A stretch of DNA of 33,590 bases from DASXRC01 sp036506495 (GCA_036506495.1 DASXRQ010000097.1:1-33590), one strand, 5' to 3'. Shown: positions 23,976 to 31,292, counted from the first letter of the stretch. Notes: a model not told the origin generated them from the sequence alone. Made by a program: numbers and translations.

Positions 23976-24493
23976 GCGGGCGCCCGGGTGAACGGGTCTT
24001 CCCGTCGCATCCGCCAGATCGTCGCGGCGGGCATCAGCAGCCACGGTGCGTTGAGCGCGAGCACCAGGCCGAAGTGCGGCGCCGCCCACTGCCCGTACCG
24101 CTCCTCCATCAGGATGATCAGCACGTTGGCGGCCATTGTGCCCGACCAGACCAGGGCGGGCACCCGGATCCAGTCGCGACCACGGAGGAACGCGTACGTC
24201 GCGGCGAGGTAGTACGGACCGAAGAACAGCACGTCTATCCAGATGGTCATCCGCCAGAACGGTGGCCGCGCGATCAGCAGCGGGTCGTAGTGTTCGCCGT
24301 ACCAATGCACGAGGTCGACGAGCGGCGCGGGCGGCCACCAGGGGTAGCCGAACCGCGAGGGGTTGGCGATCACCAGCTGCTCGATGTCCACGATGTACGT
24401 GATGAAGGAGGCGTTGAGCAGGAAGAACGCCACGAACAGGAGGTCGGTCCGCCGCGCCCGCAGTGGCACCCGGGCCCGGCCGGGACCATCCAT
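23972..24493 (-). CDS. EXPERA-like (emopamil-binding/TMEM97 fold) membrane protein
   Basis: 173 residues from the ATG at 24493, with GAGGTGA five bases upstream; the frame is open further to 24577 but without a comparable site. Four membrane segments are visible, and DLLFVAFFLLNASFITYIVD, HWYGEHYDPLLIARPPFWR and WIDVLFFGPYYLAATYAF resemble the EXPERA pattern of acidic and aromatic residues in helices. Members include sterol isomerases and TMEM97. A bacterial substrate is unknown. The gene is the first of a two-gene operon with the SDR. Confidence 0.8.
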   Translation of the reverse strand: MDGPGRARVPLRARRTDLLFVAFFLLNASFITYIVDIEQLVIANPSRFGYPWWPPAPLVDLVHWYGEHYDPLLIARPPFWRMTIWIDVLFFGPYYLAATYAFLRGRDWIRVPALVWSGTMAANVLIILMEERYGQWAAPHFGLVLALNAPWLLMPAATIWRMRREDPFTRAPA

Positions 24494-24512
24494 CGCGATC
24501 ACCTCGCGGGGG

Positions 24513-24518
24513 ATGCTA
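24513..24518 (-). promoter_or_regulatory. -10 box TAGCAT upstream of EXPERA-like gene
   Basis: TAGCAT on the minus strand fits the actinobacterial TANNNT -10. It lies 19 bases before the ATG and leaves room for the GAGGTGA ribosome binding site. No clear -35 is present. Confidence 0.4.
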
Positions 24519-24587
24519 GCCGACCGGTCCCGAGAATTGGGCAACCCGCACGCGGTCGCCATTGGACGCGCGATCATGGTCTGAGGG

Positions 24588-24616
24588 TTGACCGCCCGGG
24601 CGGCTGGGCATACACG
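24588..24616 (+). promoter_or_regulatory. housekeeping-type promoter candidate for holin-DUF3618-DUF4235 operon
   Basis: TTGACC (24588-24593) matches the -35 consensus well; 17 bases later is TACACG (24611-24616), an imperfect -10. A GGGTAC at 24616-24621 is also present but has no GTTT partner at the right distance. Confidence 0.35.
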
Positions 24617-24636
24617 GGTACGCGGAAGGAGCTGCC

Positions 24637-25098
24637 ATGTCCGTCAGTCAGACGCGGCCGGCTGTGCCGTCGGAGGCGAACGAGCAGTCCACGGCCGAGC
24701 TCGTCCAGCGGGCCAGCGAACAGATCTCTCGCCTCGTACGCGACGAAATCGCGCTGGCGCGGGCCGAGCTGACCGAGAAGGCGAAGCACGCGGGGATCGG
24801 CGCCGGATTGTTCGGCGGTGGCGGGGTGCTCGTCGTCTACGGCGTCGGCGCGCTGATCGCCACTGCGGCCCTGGCCCTCGCGCTGGTGTTGCCCGGGTGG
24901 CTCGCGGCGCTGATCGTCGCCGTCGTGCTGTTCCTCGTGGCCGGACTGCTCGCCCTCATCGGGCGGCGGGAGGTCCGCAGGGCGACGCCACCGGCGCCGA
25001 GGGACGCGGCGGCGAGCGTGCGGGCCGATGTGCAGACGCTGACCGCCGCCGTGCGGGATCGGCACAACAATGAGCGCGCCGACACGCCGGAGGGGTGA
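24637..25098 (+). CDS. phage-holin-family (holin 3_6-like) membrane protein
   Basis: 153 residues. A helical N-terminus (AELVQRASEQISRLVRDEI, then ALARAELTEKAKHAG) precedes two membrane helices at about 50-77 and 83-107 and a polar tail. This is the Phage_holin_3_6/Actinobacterial superfamily-III holin-like family, common as a chromosomal gene and not a sign of a prophage. GGAAGGAG at 24623-24630 is a strong ribosome binding site. It starts an operon with the DUF3618 and DUF4235 genes. The upstream TTGACC at 24588-24593 with TACACG at 24611-24616 (17-base spacer) may be the promoter. Confidence 0.9.
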   Translation: MSVSQTRPAVPSEANEQSTAELVQRASEQISRLVRDEIALARAELTEKAKHAGIGAGLFGGGGVLVVYGVGALIATAALALALVLPGWLAALIVAVVLFLVAGLLALIGRREVRRATPPAPRDAAASVRADVQTLTAAVRDRHNNERADTPEG

Positions 25099-25102
25099 CG
25101 CG

Positions 25103-25375
25103 ATGACCGGAACCGAGCGCGTCAACGCCAAGCCGGATCCCGCGGCGCTGCGCGACGAGATCGAACGGACGCGGGCCGAGCTGGGCGCGACGGTCCAGGC
25201 GCTGGCCGCGAGGGCGGACGTGCGGGCACGCGTACGCCGCTCAGCCGCACACCGGGCCGTGGCGATCCGGGACTCGGTCCGCGACACCGGCCGGGGCCCG
25301 GCACCGTGGCTCGTGCTCGGTGCGGCGGCCGCGGTGATCGCGGTGGTGCTGGTGCTGCGCGGGAGACGTCGATGA
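25103..25375 (+). CDS. DUF3618 protein
   Basis: 90 residues. The opening PDPAALRDEIERTRAELGATV and VQALAARADVRARVR are the DUF3618 signature, an amphipathic helix pair, and are followed by a C-terminal membrane helix (WLVLGAAAAVIAVVLVL) and a basic tail. ATG at 25103, with GGAGGGG upstream. It follows the holin-like gene by four bases and overlaps the DUF4235 start. Function unknown; in actinobacteria these three families recur as a set. Confidence 0.88.
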   Translation: MTGTERVNAKPDPAALRDEIERTRAELGATVQALAARADVRARVRRSAAHRAVAIRDSVRDTGRGPAPWLVLGAAAAVIAVVLVLRGRRR

Positions 25376-25638
25376 ACGCCACCAAGCTGGCGTACAAACC
25401 GGTCGGCACGGTGCTCGGCCTCCTGGCCGGGGCGCTCGCCGGCCTCGTGTTCAGGCAGGTGTGGCGTGGAATCTCCGGCAATGACGACACGCCGGACGTT
25501 ACCGATGAGGAGCGCAACTGGGGCGAGATCCTCGCCGCCGCCGCCCTGCAGGGGGCGATCTTCGCGATCGTGAAGGCGGCCGTCGACCGCGGTGGCGCGA
25601 CGGGCGTCCGCCGGCTCACCGGCCGGTGGCCGCTGTAG
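25372..25638 (+). CDS. DUF4235 membrane protein
   Basis: 88 residues. LAYKPVGTVLGLLAGALAGL is the first membrane helix, EERNWGEILAAAALQGAIFA the second, with PDVTDEE between, all typical of DUF4235. The ATG overlaps the DUF3618 stop (ATGA). It ends the three-gene operon; the next gene has its own leaderless promoter 29 bases later. Confidence 0.88.
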   Translation: MNATKLAYKPVGTVLGLLAGALAGLVFRQVWRGISGNDDTPDVTDEERNWGEILAAAALQGAIFAIVKAAVDRGGATGVRRLTGRWPL

Positions 25639-25667
25639 CGGGGCTGGCCCGTCCCGCGGCCGGGGCC

Positions 25668-25673
25668 TAGCAT
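25668..25673 (+). promoter_or_regulatory. leaderless -10 box TAGCAT for lprG-like gene
   Basis: TAGCAT lies seven bases before the ATG at 25681, the spacing expected when transcription starts at the start codon. No ribosome binding site is present. Confidence 0.55.
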
Positions 25674-25680
25674 CCCGCGT

Positions 25681-26367
25681 ATGCGTCGAGCTCTCGCCCT
25701 TGTCGCCGCGGTTGGCCTAGGTCTCGCCGTGGCGGCCGGATGCAGTGGCCATACCCAGAAGCCGGCCGGGAACCTGCCGGACGGGGCCGGGTTGGTCAGG
25801 TCGGCGGCGCGGGAGATGGGCTCGGTCAAGACGGCCAGGTTCGTCATCACCACCGAGGGCACGGTCGACCGGCTCGGCCTCAAGGGCGCCGACGCCGTGG
25901 TGACCCGCGACGGGGATGCCAAGGGCACCGCGACCCTGGATCAGTCCGGCGCGGCCTCGGAGCTCACTTTCGTCGTCGTCGGCGACACCCTGCACATCAA
26001 GGGACCGACCGGCGGCTGGCAGCAGGTTCCGCTCTCGATGGCCGCCTCGGTGTACGACCCGTCGGCCATCCTCGATCCCGACCGAGGGGTCGCCAAGGTA
26101 CTCGCGACCGCCTCGGGCGCCTCGACGCAGGGCACCGAGACCGTCGACGGCGCGCCCGCGATCAAGGTTAAGGCCACGCTGGACTCGAAGGCGCTCGCCG
26201 CGATCGTGCCGGGGATCGACCAGAACGTCGCGGGCACACTGTGGATCGGCGCCGACCGGCCGCTGCTGCGCCGGGCGTCGTTCACCGTGCCGGGCGACGG
26301 CGGCGGCGGGACCGTCACGGTCACGCTGAGCGAGTTCGACGCGCCGGTGACAATCAGTGCACCCTGA
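25681..26367 (+). CDS. lprG: LprG-like (LppX/LprAFG family) lipoprotein
   Basis: 228 residues. Signal peptide ends in a lipobox with the lipidated cysteine at C21 (LAVAAGC). The mature domain is the LppX_LprAFG beta/alpha fold: LVRSAAREMGSVKTARFVIT, GAASELTFVVVGDTLHIKG, YDPSAILDPDRGVAKVL and GTLWIGADRPLLRRASF. Mycobacterial LprG (about 236 residues) carries triacylated lipids, including triacylglycerol and lipoarabinomannan, across the periplasm together with the P55 exporter. Here the lipoprotein overlaps the MFS gene by 11 bases, the same pairing. Function in this organism, which may not have mycolic acids, is inference. Confidence 0.9.
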   Translation: MRRALALVAAVGLGLAVAAGCSGHTQKPAGNLPDGAGLVRSAAREMGSVKTARFVITTEGTVDRLGLKGADAVVTRDGDAKGTATLDQSGAASELTFVVVGDTLHIKGPTGGWQQVPLSMAASVYDPSAILDPDRGVAKVLATASGASTQGTETVDGAPAIKVKATLDSKALAAIVPGIDQNVAGTLWIGADRPLLRRASFTVPGDGGGGTVTVTLSEFDAPVTISAP

Positions 26368-27889
26368 CCCTGTGCGGCCCGCGCTCCGGCGCCGGGTCGC
26401 GATCGGGGTCGGAGGTGCCGTGGTGCTGCTCGCGGCGCTCGACGCGTACGTCGTCGTCACCCTGCTCATCGAGATCGTGCGCGACCTCGACGTACCGATC
26501 AACCGGCTGGAACGCGCCACCCCGCTCGTGACCGGCTACCTGCTCGGCTACGTCGCCGGCATGCCGCTGCTCGGCGGGCTCTCCGACCGGTTCGGCCGTC
26601 GCGCGGTGATTCAGGCCTGCCTGGCCGGCTTCGCGGCCGGCTCGGTGTTGACCGCGCTCGGTCACGGCGTACCGCTGGTGGCGGCCGGCCGCTGCGTGCA
26701 GGGGCTGGCCGGGGGCGCGTTGCTCCCTGTGACGATGGCCCTGGTCGCCGACCTGTTCGCCGACCGCCGGCGCGGGGTCGTCCTCGGCGCGGTCGGCGCC
26801 GCCCAGGAGCTGGGCAGCGTGCTCGGCCCGCTCTACGGTGCCGCGGTGGCGGCGCTGGTCGGCTGGCGCGGCGTGTTCTGGCTCAACCTCCCGGTCGCCG
26901 CGCTCGCGGCGGTGGCCGTCCAGTGGGCACTGCCGGGGCGGTCGGTCGCCGGTGGCGAGGACCCGCAACGGGAGCAGCTGGACGTCGGGGGCGGGATCCT
27001 GCTCGCCGCGGCGCTGGGCCTGCTCGTCGTCGGCCTCTACAACCCGGATCCCGAGACGGCCGTGCTGCCCGCGTGGGGGCCGGCGGCCGTCGCCGCGGGT
27101 GCCGCGCTGTTCGCCGCATTCCTGTTCCGGGAGGCGCGCTCGCCCGTGCGGCTGCTGGACCCGACGGGAGTGCGGATGCGGCCGTTCCTGGTCGTCCTGG
27201 CCGTCAGCCTCCTTGCCGGCGCGGCGCTGATGGTCACGCTCGTCGACGTCCAGCTCTTCGCTCAGACGGTGCTCGGCCGGGACGCCGTCGACGGCGCGTT
27301 GCTGTTGACCCGGTTTCTCGTGGCGCTGCCCGTCGGCGCGCTCGCCGGCGGTGCGCTCGCACACCGGTTCGGGGAACGCTGGGTGACCGTGGGCGGGCTG
27401 GCGCTGGCGGCCGCGGCATACGTCCTGATCGCCGGCTGGCCCGCGGAACCGGGCCTGGACGTCGTCCTGGCGCTGGCCGGGCTCGGACTGGGGCTGGTCA
27501 TCGCCCCGCTCGCCACCGTCGCGCTGCGGGCGGTCCCGCCGGCGCGCCACGGTGTCGCCTCGGCGGCCACCGTCGTGGCCCGGATGATGGGCATGCTGCT
27601 CGGCGTCTCCGCCCTGTCCGCCTGGGGACTGCACCGGTTCCACGAGCTGACCGCGAACCTGGTCACCCCGCTGCCGTTCGGCGTGGCGGCCGAGGAGTAC
27701 CGGCGTAGGCTCGCCGACTACGAGGCGGCGGTCCGCGACGCGCTGCGCACGGAGTACGCCGAAATCTTCTTGGCGACCGCGGCGCTGTGCCTGCTCGGCG
27801 CGCTGGTGGCGATCACGTCCGGCGGCGCCGCGCCCGCATCCCGACCCACAGCAACAGGAGACCCAGCACCCCCACGATCGGGCCGATGA
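26357..27889 (+). CDS. P55-like MFS exporter, partner of LprG
   Basis: 510 residues, about 14 membrane segments, DHA2-like. First helix carries Asp in LLAALDAYVVVTLLIEI; motif A is GGLSDRFGRRAV; motif C-like GSVLGPLYGAAV follows. The segment RLERATPLVTGYLLGYVAGM matches P55 (Rv1410c type). Length is close to P55 (about 518). GTG start at 26357 inside the lipoprotein gene gives an 11-base overlap. In mycobacteria the LprG-P55 pair exports triacylglycerol and affects drug tolerance. The last 25 residues are low-complexity and overlap a convergent small gene. Confidence 0.92.
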   Translation: MHPDPVRPALRRRVAIGVGGAVVLLAALDAYVVVTLLIEIVRDLDVPINRLERATPLVTGYLLGYVAGMPLLGGLSDRFGRRAVIQACLAGFAAGSVLTALGHGVPLVAAGRCVQGLAGGALLPVTMALVADLFADRRRGVVLGAVGAAQELGSVLGPLYGAAVAALVGWRGVFWLNLPVAALAAVAVQWALPGRSVAGGEDPQREQLDVGGGILLAAALGLLVVGLYNPDPETAVLPAWGPAAVAAGAALFAAFLFREARSPVRLLDPTGVRMRPFLVVLAVSLLAGAALMVTLVDVQLFAQTVLGRDAVDGALLLTRFLVALPVGALAGGALAHRFGERWVTVGGLALAAAAYVLIAGWPAEPGLDVVLALAGLGLGLVIAPLATVALRAVPPARHGVASAATVVARMMGMLLGVSALSAWGLHRFHELTANLVTPLPFGVAAEEYRRRLADYEAAVRDALRTEYAEIFLATAALCLLGALVAITSGGAAPASRPTATGDPAPPRSGR

Positions 27890-28010
27890 TCGCCCAGATC
27901 CGCTCGCCGGTCATGGCGCTGCCCCCCACGTAGCCCAGCCCCTGCAGCGTCCACACCGCGCCGATCACGACGCCCAGCAGTCCCAGCGCCAGCGGCACCC
28001 AGCCCTTCAC
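27813..28010 (-). CDS. small two-pass membrane protein, unknown function
   Basis: 65 residues: VPLALGLLGVVIGAVWTLQG and IWAIIGPIVGVLGLLLLWVG are two membrane helices around a short GYVGGSAMTGER loop, with a basic RARRRR end. GTG start at 28010 with TAGGCT six bases upstream, so probably leaderless. It overlaps the 3' end of the MFS gene by 77 bases on the opposite strand. Similar small proteins with a LQGLGY..G loop are, to my knowledge, common in actinobacteria, which supports a real gene; function is unknown. Confidence 0.72.
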   Translation of the reverse strand: MKGWVPLALGLLGVVIGAVWTLQGLGYVGGSAMTGERIWAIIGPIVGVLGLLLLWVGMRARRRRT

Positions 28011-28016
28011 GAACGA

Positions 28017-28022
28017 AGCCTA
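28017..28022 (-). promoter_or_regulatory. leaderless -10 box TAGGCT for the small membrane protein
   Basis: TAGGCT on the minus strand, six bases before the GTG at 28010, fits the leaderless TANNNT pattern. Confidence 0.45.
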
Positions 28023-28037
28023 GCGCCGGTAGTCTCT

Positions 28038-28059
28038 CCAAGACGTACGTACGGCTTGG
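28038..28059. promoter_or_regulatory. 22-base near-perfect palindrome before tam
   Basis: Arms CCAAG and CTTGG flank a CGTACGTACG core; only one base pair of eleven is mismatched. It lies between the divergent small-protein and methyltransferase genes and abuts the GGGAGG ribosome binding site (28058-28063) of the latter. It may be an operator for a dimeric regulator, or an RNA hairpin beside the ribosome binding site. Confidence 0.4.
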
Positions 28060-28069
28060 GAGGTCGCCG

Positions 28070-28846
28070 ATGTGGGATCCGAACACCTACCAGCGGTACG
28101 CCGACGAGCGCTCCCGCCCGTTCGTCGAGCTGCTGGGGCGGGTGCCTACCATGACACCGCGCGCCGTCGTCGACCTCGGCTGCGGGCCGGGCAACCTGAC
28201 CGCGACGCTCGCCGCCCGCTGGCCAGCGGCCCGGGTCACCGGCGTGGACTCGTCCGCAGAGATGATCGAGAAGGCTCGCGGCGGCGGCTGGCCGGTCGAG
28301 TTCGCCGTGCGTGACGTGCGCGACTGGTCGCCCGCCCCGGACGTCGACGTCGTCGTCAGCAACGCCGCGCTGCAGTGGGTAACGGGCCACGAGGAGCTAC
28401 TGGTCCGGTGGGCCGGCCAGCTCCCGGCGGGCGCGTGTCTCGCCGTGCAGGTGCCCGGAAACTGGGACGCGCCGTCGCACCGGGCACTGCGTGCCGTCGC
28501 CACGGCCGGCCCGTGGCGCGACCGACTGGTGGACGCGGTGGCTCCCCGTGCCGTGCCGGATGCCGAGGCGTACGCCCGGCTGCTGATCCGCGCGGGGTGC
28601 GCCGTGGACGCCTGGGAGACTACCTACGTGCACCTGCTCCCGTCCGGCCGACCGCGGGCCGAGCACCCGGTGCTGCGCTGGATGGAAGGGACCGCCCTGC
28701 GGCCGGTGCGGGCGGTGCTAGGTGACGGCGAGTGGGCCGAGTTTCGGCGTCGGCTCGGCGAGCGCCTGGCCGACGCCTACCCGTCGGCCGACGGGCTGGT
28801 GCCGTTCCCGTTCCGCCGCGTCTTCGTCGTCGCCCGCACCGGTTAG
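28070..28846 (+). CDS. tam: trans-aconitate 2-methyltransferase
   Basis: 258 residues, like E. coli Tam (252). It starts MWDPNTYQRYADERSRPF, a Tam signature, and has SAM motif I VVDLGCGPGNLTA, motif II VTGVDSSAEMIEKA, and SNAALQWV followed by QVPGNWDAPSH. Tam methylates trans-aconitate to relieve inhibition of aconitase. GGGAGG at 28058-28063 is six bases from the ATG. It ends eight bases before the adenosine deaminase start, so the two are probably one operon. Confidence 0.9.
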   Translation: MWDPNTYQRYADERSRPFVELLGRVPTMTPRAVVDLGCGPGNLTATLAARWPAARVTGVDSSAEMIEKARGGGWPVEFAVRDVRDWSPAPDVDVVVSNAALQWVTGHEELLVRWAGQLPAGACLAVQVPGNWDAPSHRALRAVATAGPWRDRLVDAVAPRAVPDAEAYARLLIRAGCAVDAWETTYVHLLPSGRPRAEHPVLRWMEGTALRPVRAVLGDGEWAEFRRRLGERLADAYPSADGLVPFPFRRVFVVARTG

Positions 28847-28853
28847 GAGACCC

Positions 28854-29891
28854 GTGACCGAGGTTGTCACGCCCGGCCCCGACGCGTTCATCGAGGGACT
28901 GCCCAAGGTCGAGCTGCACGTGCATCACGTGGGCTCGGCCTCGCCGCGGATCGTCGCGGAGCTCGCCGCGCGGCACGCGGGCCAGACGCCGGTGCCGGCC
29001 GACCTCGGCGCGCTCGCCGAGTACTTCACCTTCCGCGACTTCCGGCACTTCGTCGAGATCTATCTCACGATCGTGGACCTGATCCGGGACGAGGAGGACG
29101 TGCGCATCCTCACCTTCGAGGTCGCCCGCGAGCTCGCCCGGCAACAGGTCCGGTACGCGGAGCTGACCGTCACGCCGTACTCCCACGTTCGTCGCGGCAT
29201 CCCGGCGCCGGCGTTCTGCGAGGCGATCGAGGACGCGCGCCGTCGGGCCGAGCGGGAGCTTGGCATCGTGCTGCGCTGGTGCTTCGACATCCCGGGCGAG
29301 GCGGGTCAGCCGGCGGCCGAACAGACCCTGCGTATCGCGCTGGACGAGCGGCCGGAGGGGCTGATCAGCTTCGGGCTCGGTGGGCCCGAGGTCGGCGTGC
29401 CGCGGCCGCAGTTCAAGCCGTACTTCGATCGCGCCCGCGCGGCCGGGCTGCACTCGGTGCCGCACGCGGGGGAGTCGACCGGAGCGTCAACGGTCTGGGA
29501 TGCGCTGCGCGAGCTGGGAGCCGAGCGGATCGGCCACGGCGTGCACAGCGTCCAGGACCCGGAGCTGCTCGCCTACCTCGCGGAGCACAGGATCCCGCTC
29601 GAGGTCTGCCCGACCTCCAACGTGCGCACCCGGGCGGTGGCCTCGCTCGCCGAGCACCCGCTGCCGGCGCTCGTCGACGCCGGGGTACTCGTCACCATCA
29701 ACTCCGACGACCCGCCGATGTTCGGTACGACCTTGAACGACGAGTACGCGGTCGCGGCCCGGCTGCTCAACCTCGATAAGGGCGGCGTGGTGGAGCTCGC
29801 CCGGGCGGCGGTGCGCGCGGCGTTCCTGTCCGATGTGGACAAAGGCAAGATCATTAGTGAGATCGACGCGTACGCGGCGGCGGCCACCTGA
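28854..29891 (+). CDS. add: adenosine deaminase
   Basis: 345 residues. Zinc and catalytic motifs: VELHVHHVGS (H22, H24), HAGEST (third His and Glu-like site), ERIGHGVH, and NSDDPPMFGTTL with the catalytic aspartates. Converts adenosine to inosine. The first motif reads HVHH rather than the classical HLHLDG. GTG start at 28854; GGAG at 28845-28848 lies inside the upstream stop and five bases from the start. The C-terminus runs to the repeat-bearing intergenic region. Confidence 0.88.
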   Translation: MTEVVTPGPDAFIEGLPKVELHVHHVGSASPRIVAELAARHAGQTPVPADLGALAEYFTFRDFRHFVEIYLTIVDLIRDEEDVRILTFEVARELARQQVRYAELTVTPYSHVRRGIPAPAFCEAIEDARRRAERELGIVLRWCFDIPGEAGQPAAEQTLRIALDERPEGLISFGLGGPEVGVPRPQFKPYFDRARAAGLHSVPHAGESTGASTVWDALRELGAERIGHGVHSVQDPELLAYLAEHRIPLEVCPTSNVRTRAVASLAEHPLPALVDAGVLVTINSDDPPMFGTTLNDEYAVAARLLNLDKGGVVELARAAVRAAFLSDVDKGKIISEIDAYAAAAT

Positions 29892-29898
29892 CTCTGCC

Positions 29899-29993
29899 GA
29901 TCATGGCCCTTCGCGTCGATCATGGAGTTGTGGTCGCCCGTTGATCTCTCGACCACGACAACAAGGCCATGATCGACGGGGGAGGCCATGATC
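29899..29993. repeat. GATCATGG inverted-repeat cluster
   Basis: Two copies of GATCATGG (29899-29906, 29918-29925) face two inverted copies CCATGATC (29967-29974, 29986-29993). Copies two and three extend to GTCGATCATGG and CCATGATCGAC, with TTGTGGTCG and CGACCACGACAA between, so the transcript can fold. I associate such motifs with repeated intergenic elements of Micromonosporaceae. Confidence 0.65.
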
Positions 29994-30017
29994 GACACGG
30001 GATCGATGGGGAGACGG

Positions 30018-30067
30018 GCGCGCGACGGGGCGGACGCAGTGGGGGGCAGCCGCGCCCCGTCGCGCGC
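30018..30067. terminator. strong GC stem-loop, possible bidirectional terminator
   Basis: A perfect 15-base inverted repeat (30018-30032 against 30053-30067, arm GCGCGCGACGGGGCG) with a 20-base loop. There is no T-run, which is common for actinobacterial terminators. It sits between convergent genes. Confidence 0.5.
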
Positions 30068-30200
30068 AACGCATCGCCGACCGGATCTGGGATAGGTACC
30101 TGCGGGCCGTGGGCCGGGCGATGCGGGAGTGGGATCTGGGCATTGACGGTAACCGGCGTGGTCCGGGTGAGGAAGGTTCTTAATCCAGACCTAAGAAACA

Positions 30201-31292
30201 TCAGTCCGCGGGACCACGCTGCCGCGGCCAGCGGGGTGCCCGCGGCTCCCGGGCCAGCCGGCCGACGAGGCCGAACCGGCTCGCCTGGCGCGGCGTGGCC
30301 TCGGCGTCGGCGAACAGCATGACGATGCTCGCCCCGCCCAGCCGGGCGCGGTCGATGCTGACCGACCCCGACGCCGCAGTGGCCACCCGCCGCGCGATGT
30401 CCAGGCCGAGGCCGGTCGACCCCTGGTCGCTCTCGCCGCGGCGTACCGCCCGGATCGGATCGGGGATGCCCGAGCCGGCGTCGTCCACCCGGACGGCCAC
30501 GTAGCCGTCCCGCCGGGACAGCGCGACCTCGAACGCGGTGCCCTGCGGCGTGTAGCGGAACACGTTGCCCAGCACGGCGTCCAGGGCCGCGGCGAGCTCG
30601 GCGCGGGGCACCGGCACCGGCACCCGGACGTGCGCGCCGTGCACGCTGTGCGGCCGGTCCTGGTCCTCGGCCAGCGCGGACCAGAACACCATCCGCTCGC
30701 GTACCACCTCGCTGGCGTCGCACACCCTGGGCTGTGCGGGCGGCTCGGCCGCCTTGCGGGTCGTCGTGATCAGCACGTCGATCTCGCCTTCGAGAGTCTT
30801 GACCGCCTGCCGGATCCGACGGATGGTCCGGCGCCGGTCCAGCTCGGCCGGGGAGAGAGCGAACACGCCGGTGTCGTCGGAGTCCAGCGCGTCCGCGTCG
30901 AGGCGTAGCCCGGTCAGCGGCGTACGCAGGCGGTGAGAGAGGTCCGCGACGAGCTCCCGCTCCGAGGTGCGCTCGGTGGCGAGCCGCTCGGCCATCTGGT
31001 TGAACGCGTTGCTGAGCTCGGCGAGTTCGCGCGGCCCGTCGAGCGGCACCCGCGCGCCGAGGTCGCCCGATCCCACCGCCTCGGCCGCCAGGCCCACCGA
31101 CCGGGCCGAGGTCCGCATCCGGCCGGCGAGCCTGATGCCGAGCACCGCGGACCCGACCACCAGCGCGCCGGCCCCGCCGGCGAGTGCCCAGAAGCCCGGG
31201 CCGAGCCCCCAGACGAGCGCGAGGGGGACGAGCAACACCGCCGCGATGATCGAGTTGGTCGCCGCGAGCAGCCCGGCCAGCGCCAGCCTCAG
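30201..31292 (-). CDS. HAMP-containing sensor histidine kinase
   Basis: About 363 residues. Two membrane helices at the N-terminus (LAATNSIIAAVLLVPLAL and FWALAGGAGALVVGSAVL), a HAMP segment (GDLGARVPLDGPRELAELSN), a dimerisation domain with the phospho-acceptor His in DLSHRLRTPL, and an ATPase domain with N-box NVFRYTP, G1 DDAGSGIP and G2 GSTGLGLDIARR. It belongs to the CutS-like group. The start is unclear: the only candidate before the first helix is CTG at 31292, overlapping the regulator stop (CTGA); a GTG at 31238 would cut into the helix. It is the likely partner of the adjacent response regulator. Confidence 0.88.
   Translation of the reverse strand: MRLALAGLLAATNSIIAAVLLVPLALVWGLGPGFWALAGGAGALVVGSAVLGIRLAGRMRTSARSVGLAAEAVGSGDLGARVPLDGPRELAELSNAFNQMAERLATERTSERELVADLSHRLRTPLTGLRLDADALDSDDTGVFALSPAELDRRRTIRRIRQAVKTLEGEIDVLITTTRKAAEPPAQPRVCDASEVVRERMVFWSALAEDQDRPHSVHGAHVRVPVPVPRAELAAALDAVLGNVFRYTPQGTAFEVALSRRDGYVAVRVDDAGSGIPDPIRAVRRGESDQGSTGLGLDIARRVATAASGSVSIDRARLGGASIVMLFADAEATPRQASRFGLVGRLAREPRAPRWPRQRGPAD

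Larger units (their letters stand above)
29892..30200. other. 309-base non-coding region between convergent add and sensor kinase
   Basis: Contains the GATCATGG repeat cluster in its first third and a 15-base-pair stem-loop in its middle. The last part (about 30120-30200) shows no gene; it includes an AT-richer patch (TTCTTAATCCAGACCTAAGAAACATC, given here as the parts TTCTTAATCC and CTAAGAAAC) with an imperfect TTCTTA/TAAGAA inverted pair that could belong to a terminator for the minus-strand kinase gene. Confidence 0.6.

Noticed and set aside
24637..25098. Prophage lysis module
   Set aside because: The holin-like family is a common chromosomal actinobacterial gene; there are no endolysin, capsid or integrase genes near it.
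29892..30200. CRISPR array or tRNA in the repeat-bearing intergenic region
   Set aside because: The repeats are only about eight to eleven bases, inverted and unevenly spaced, and no cloverleaf could be traced.
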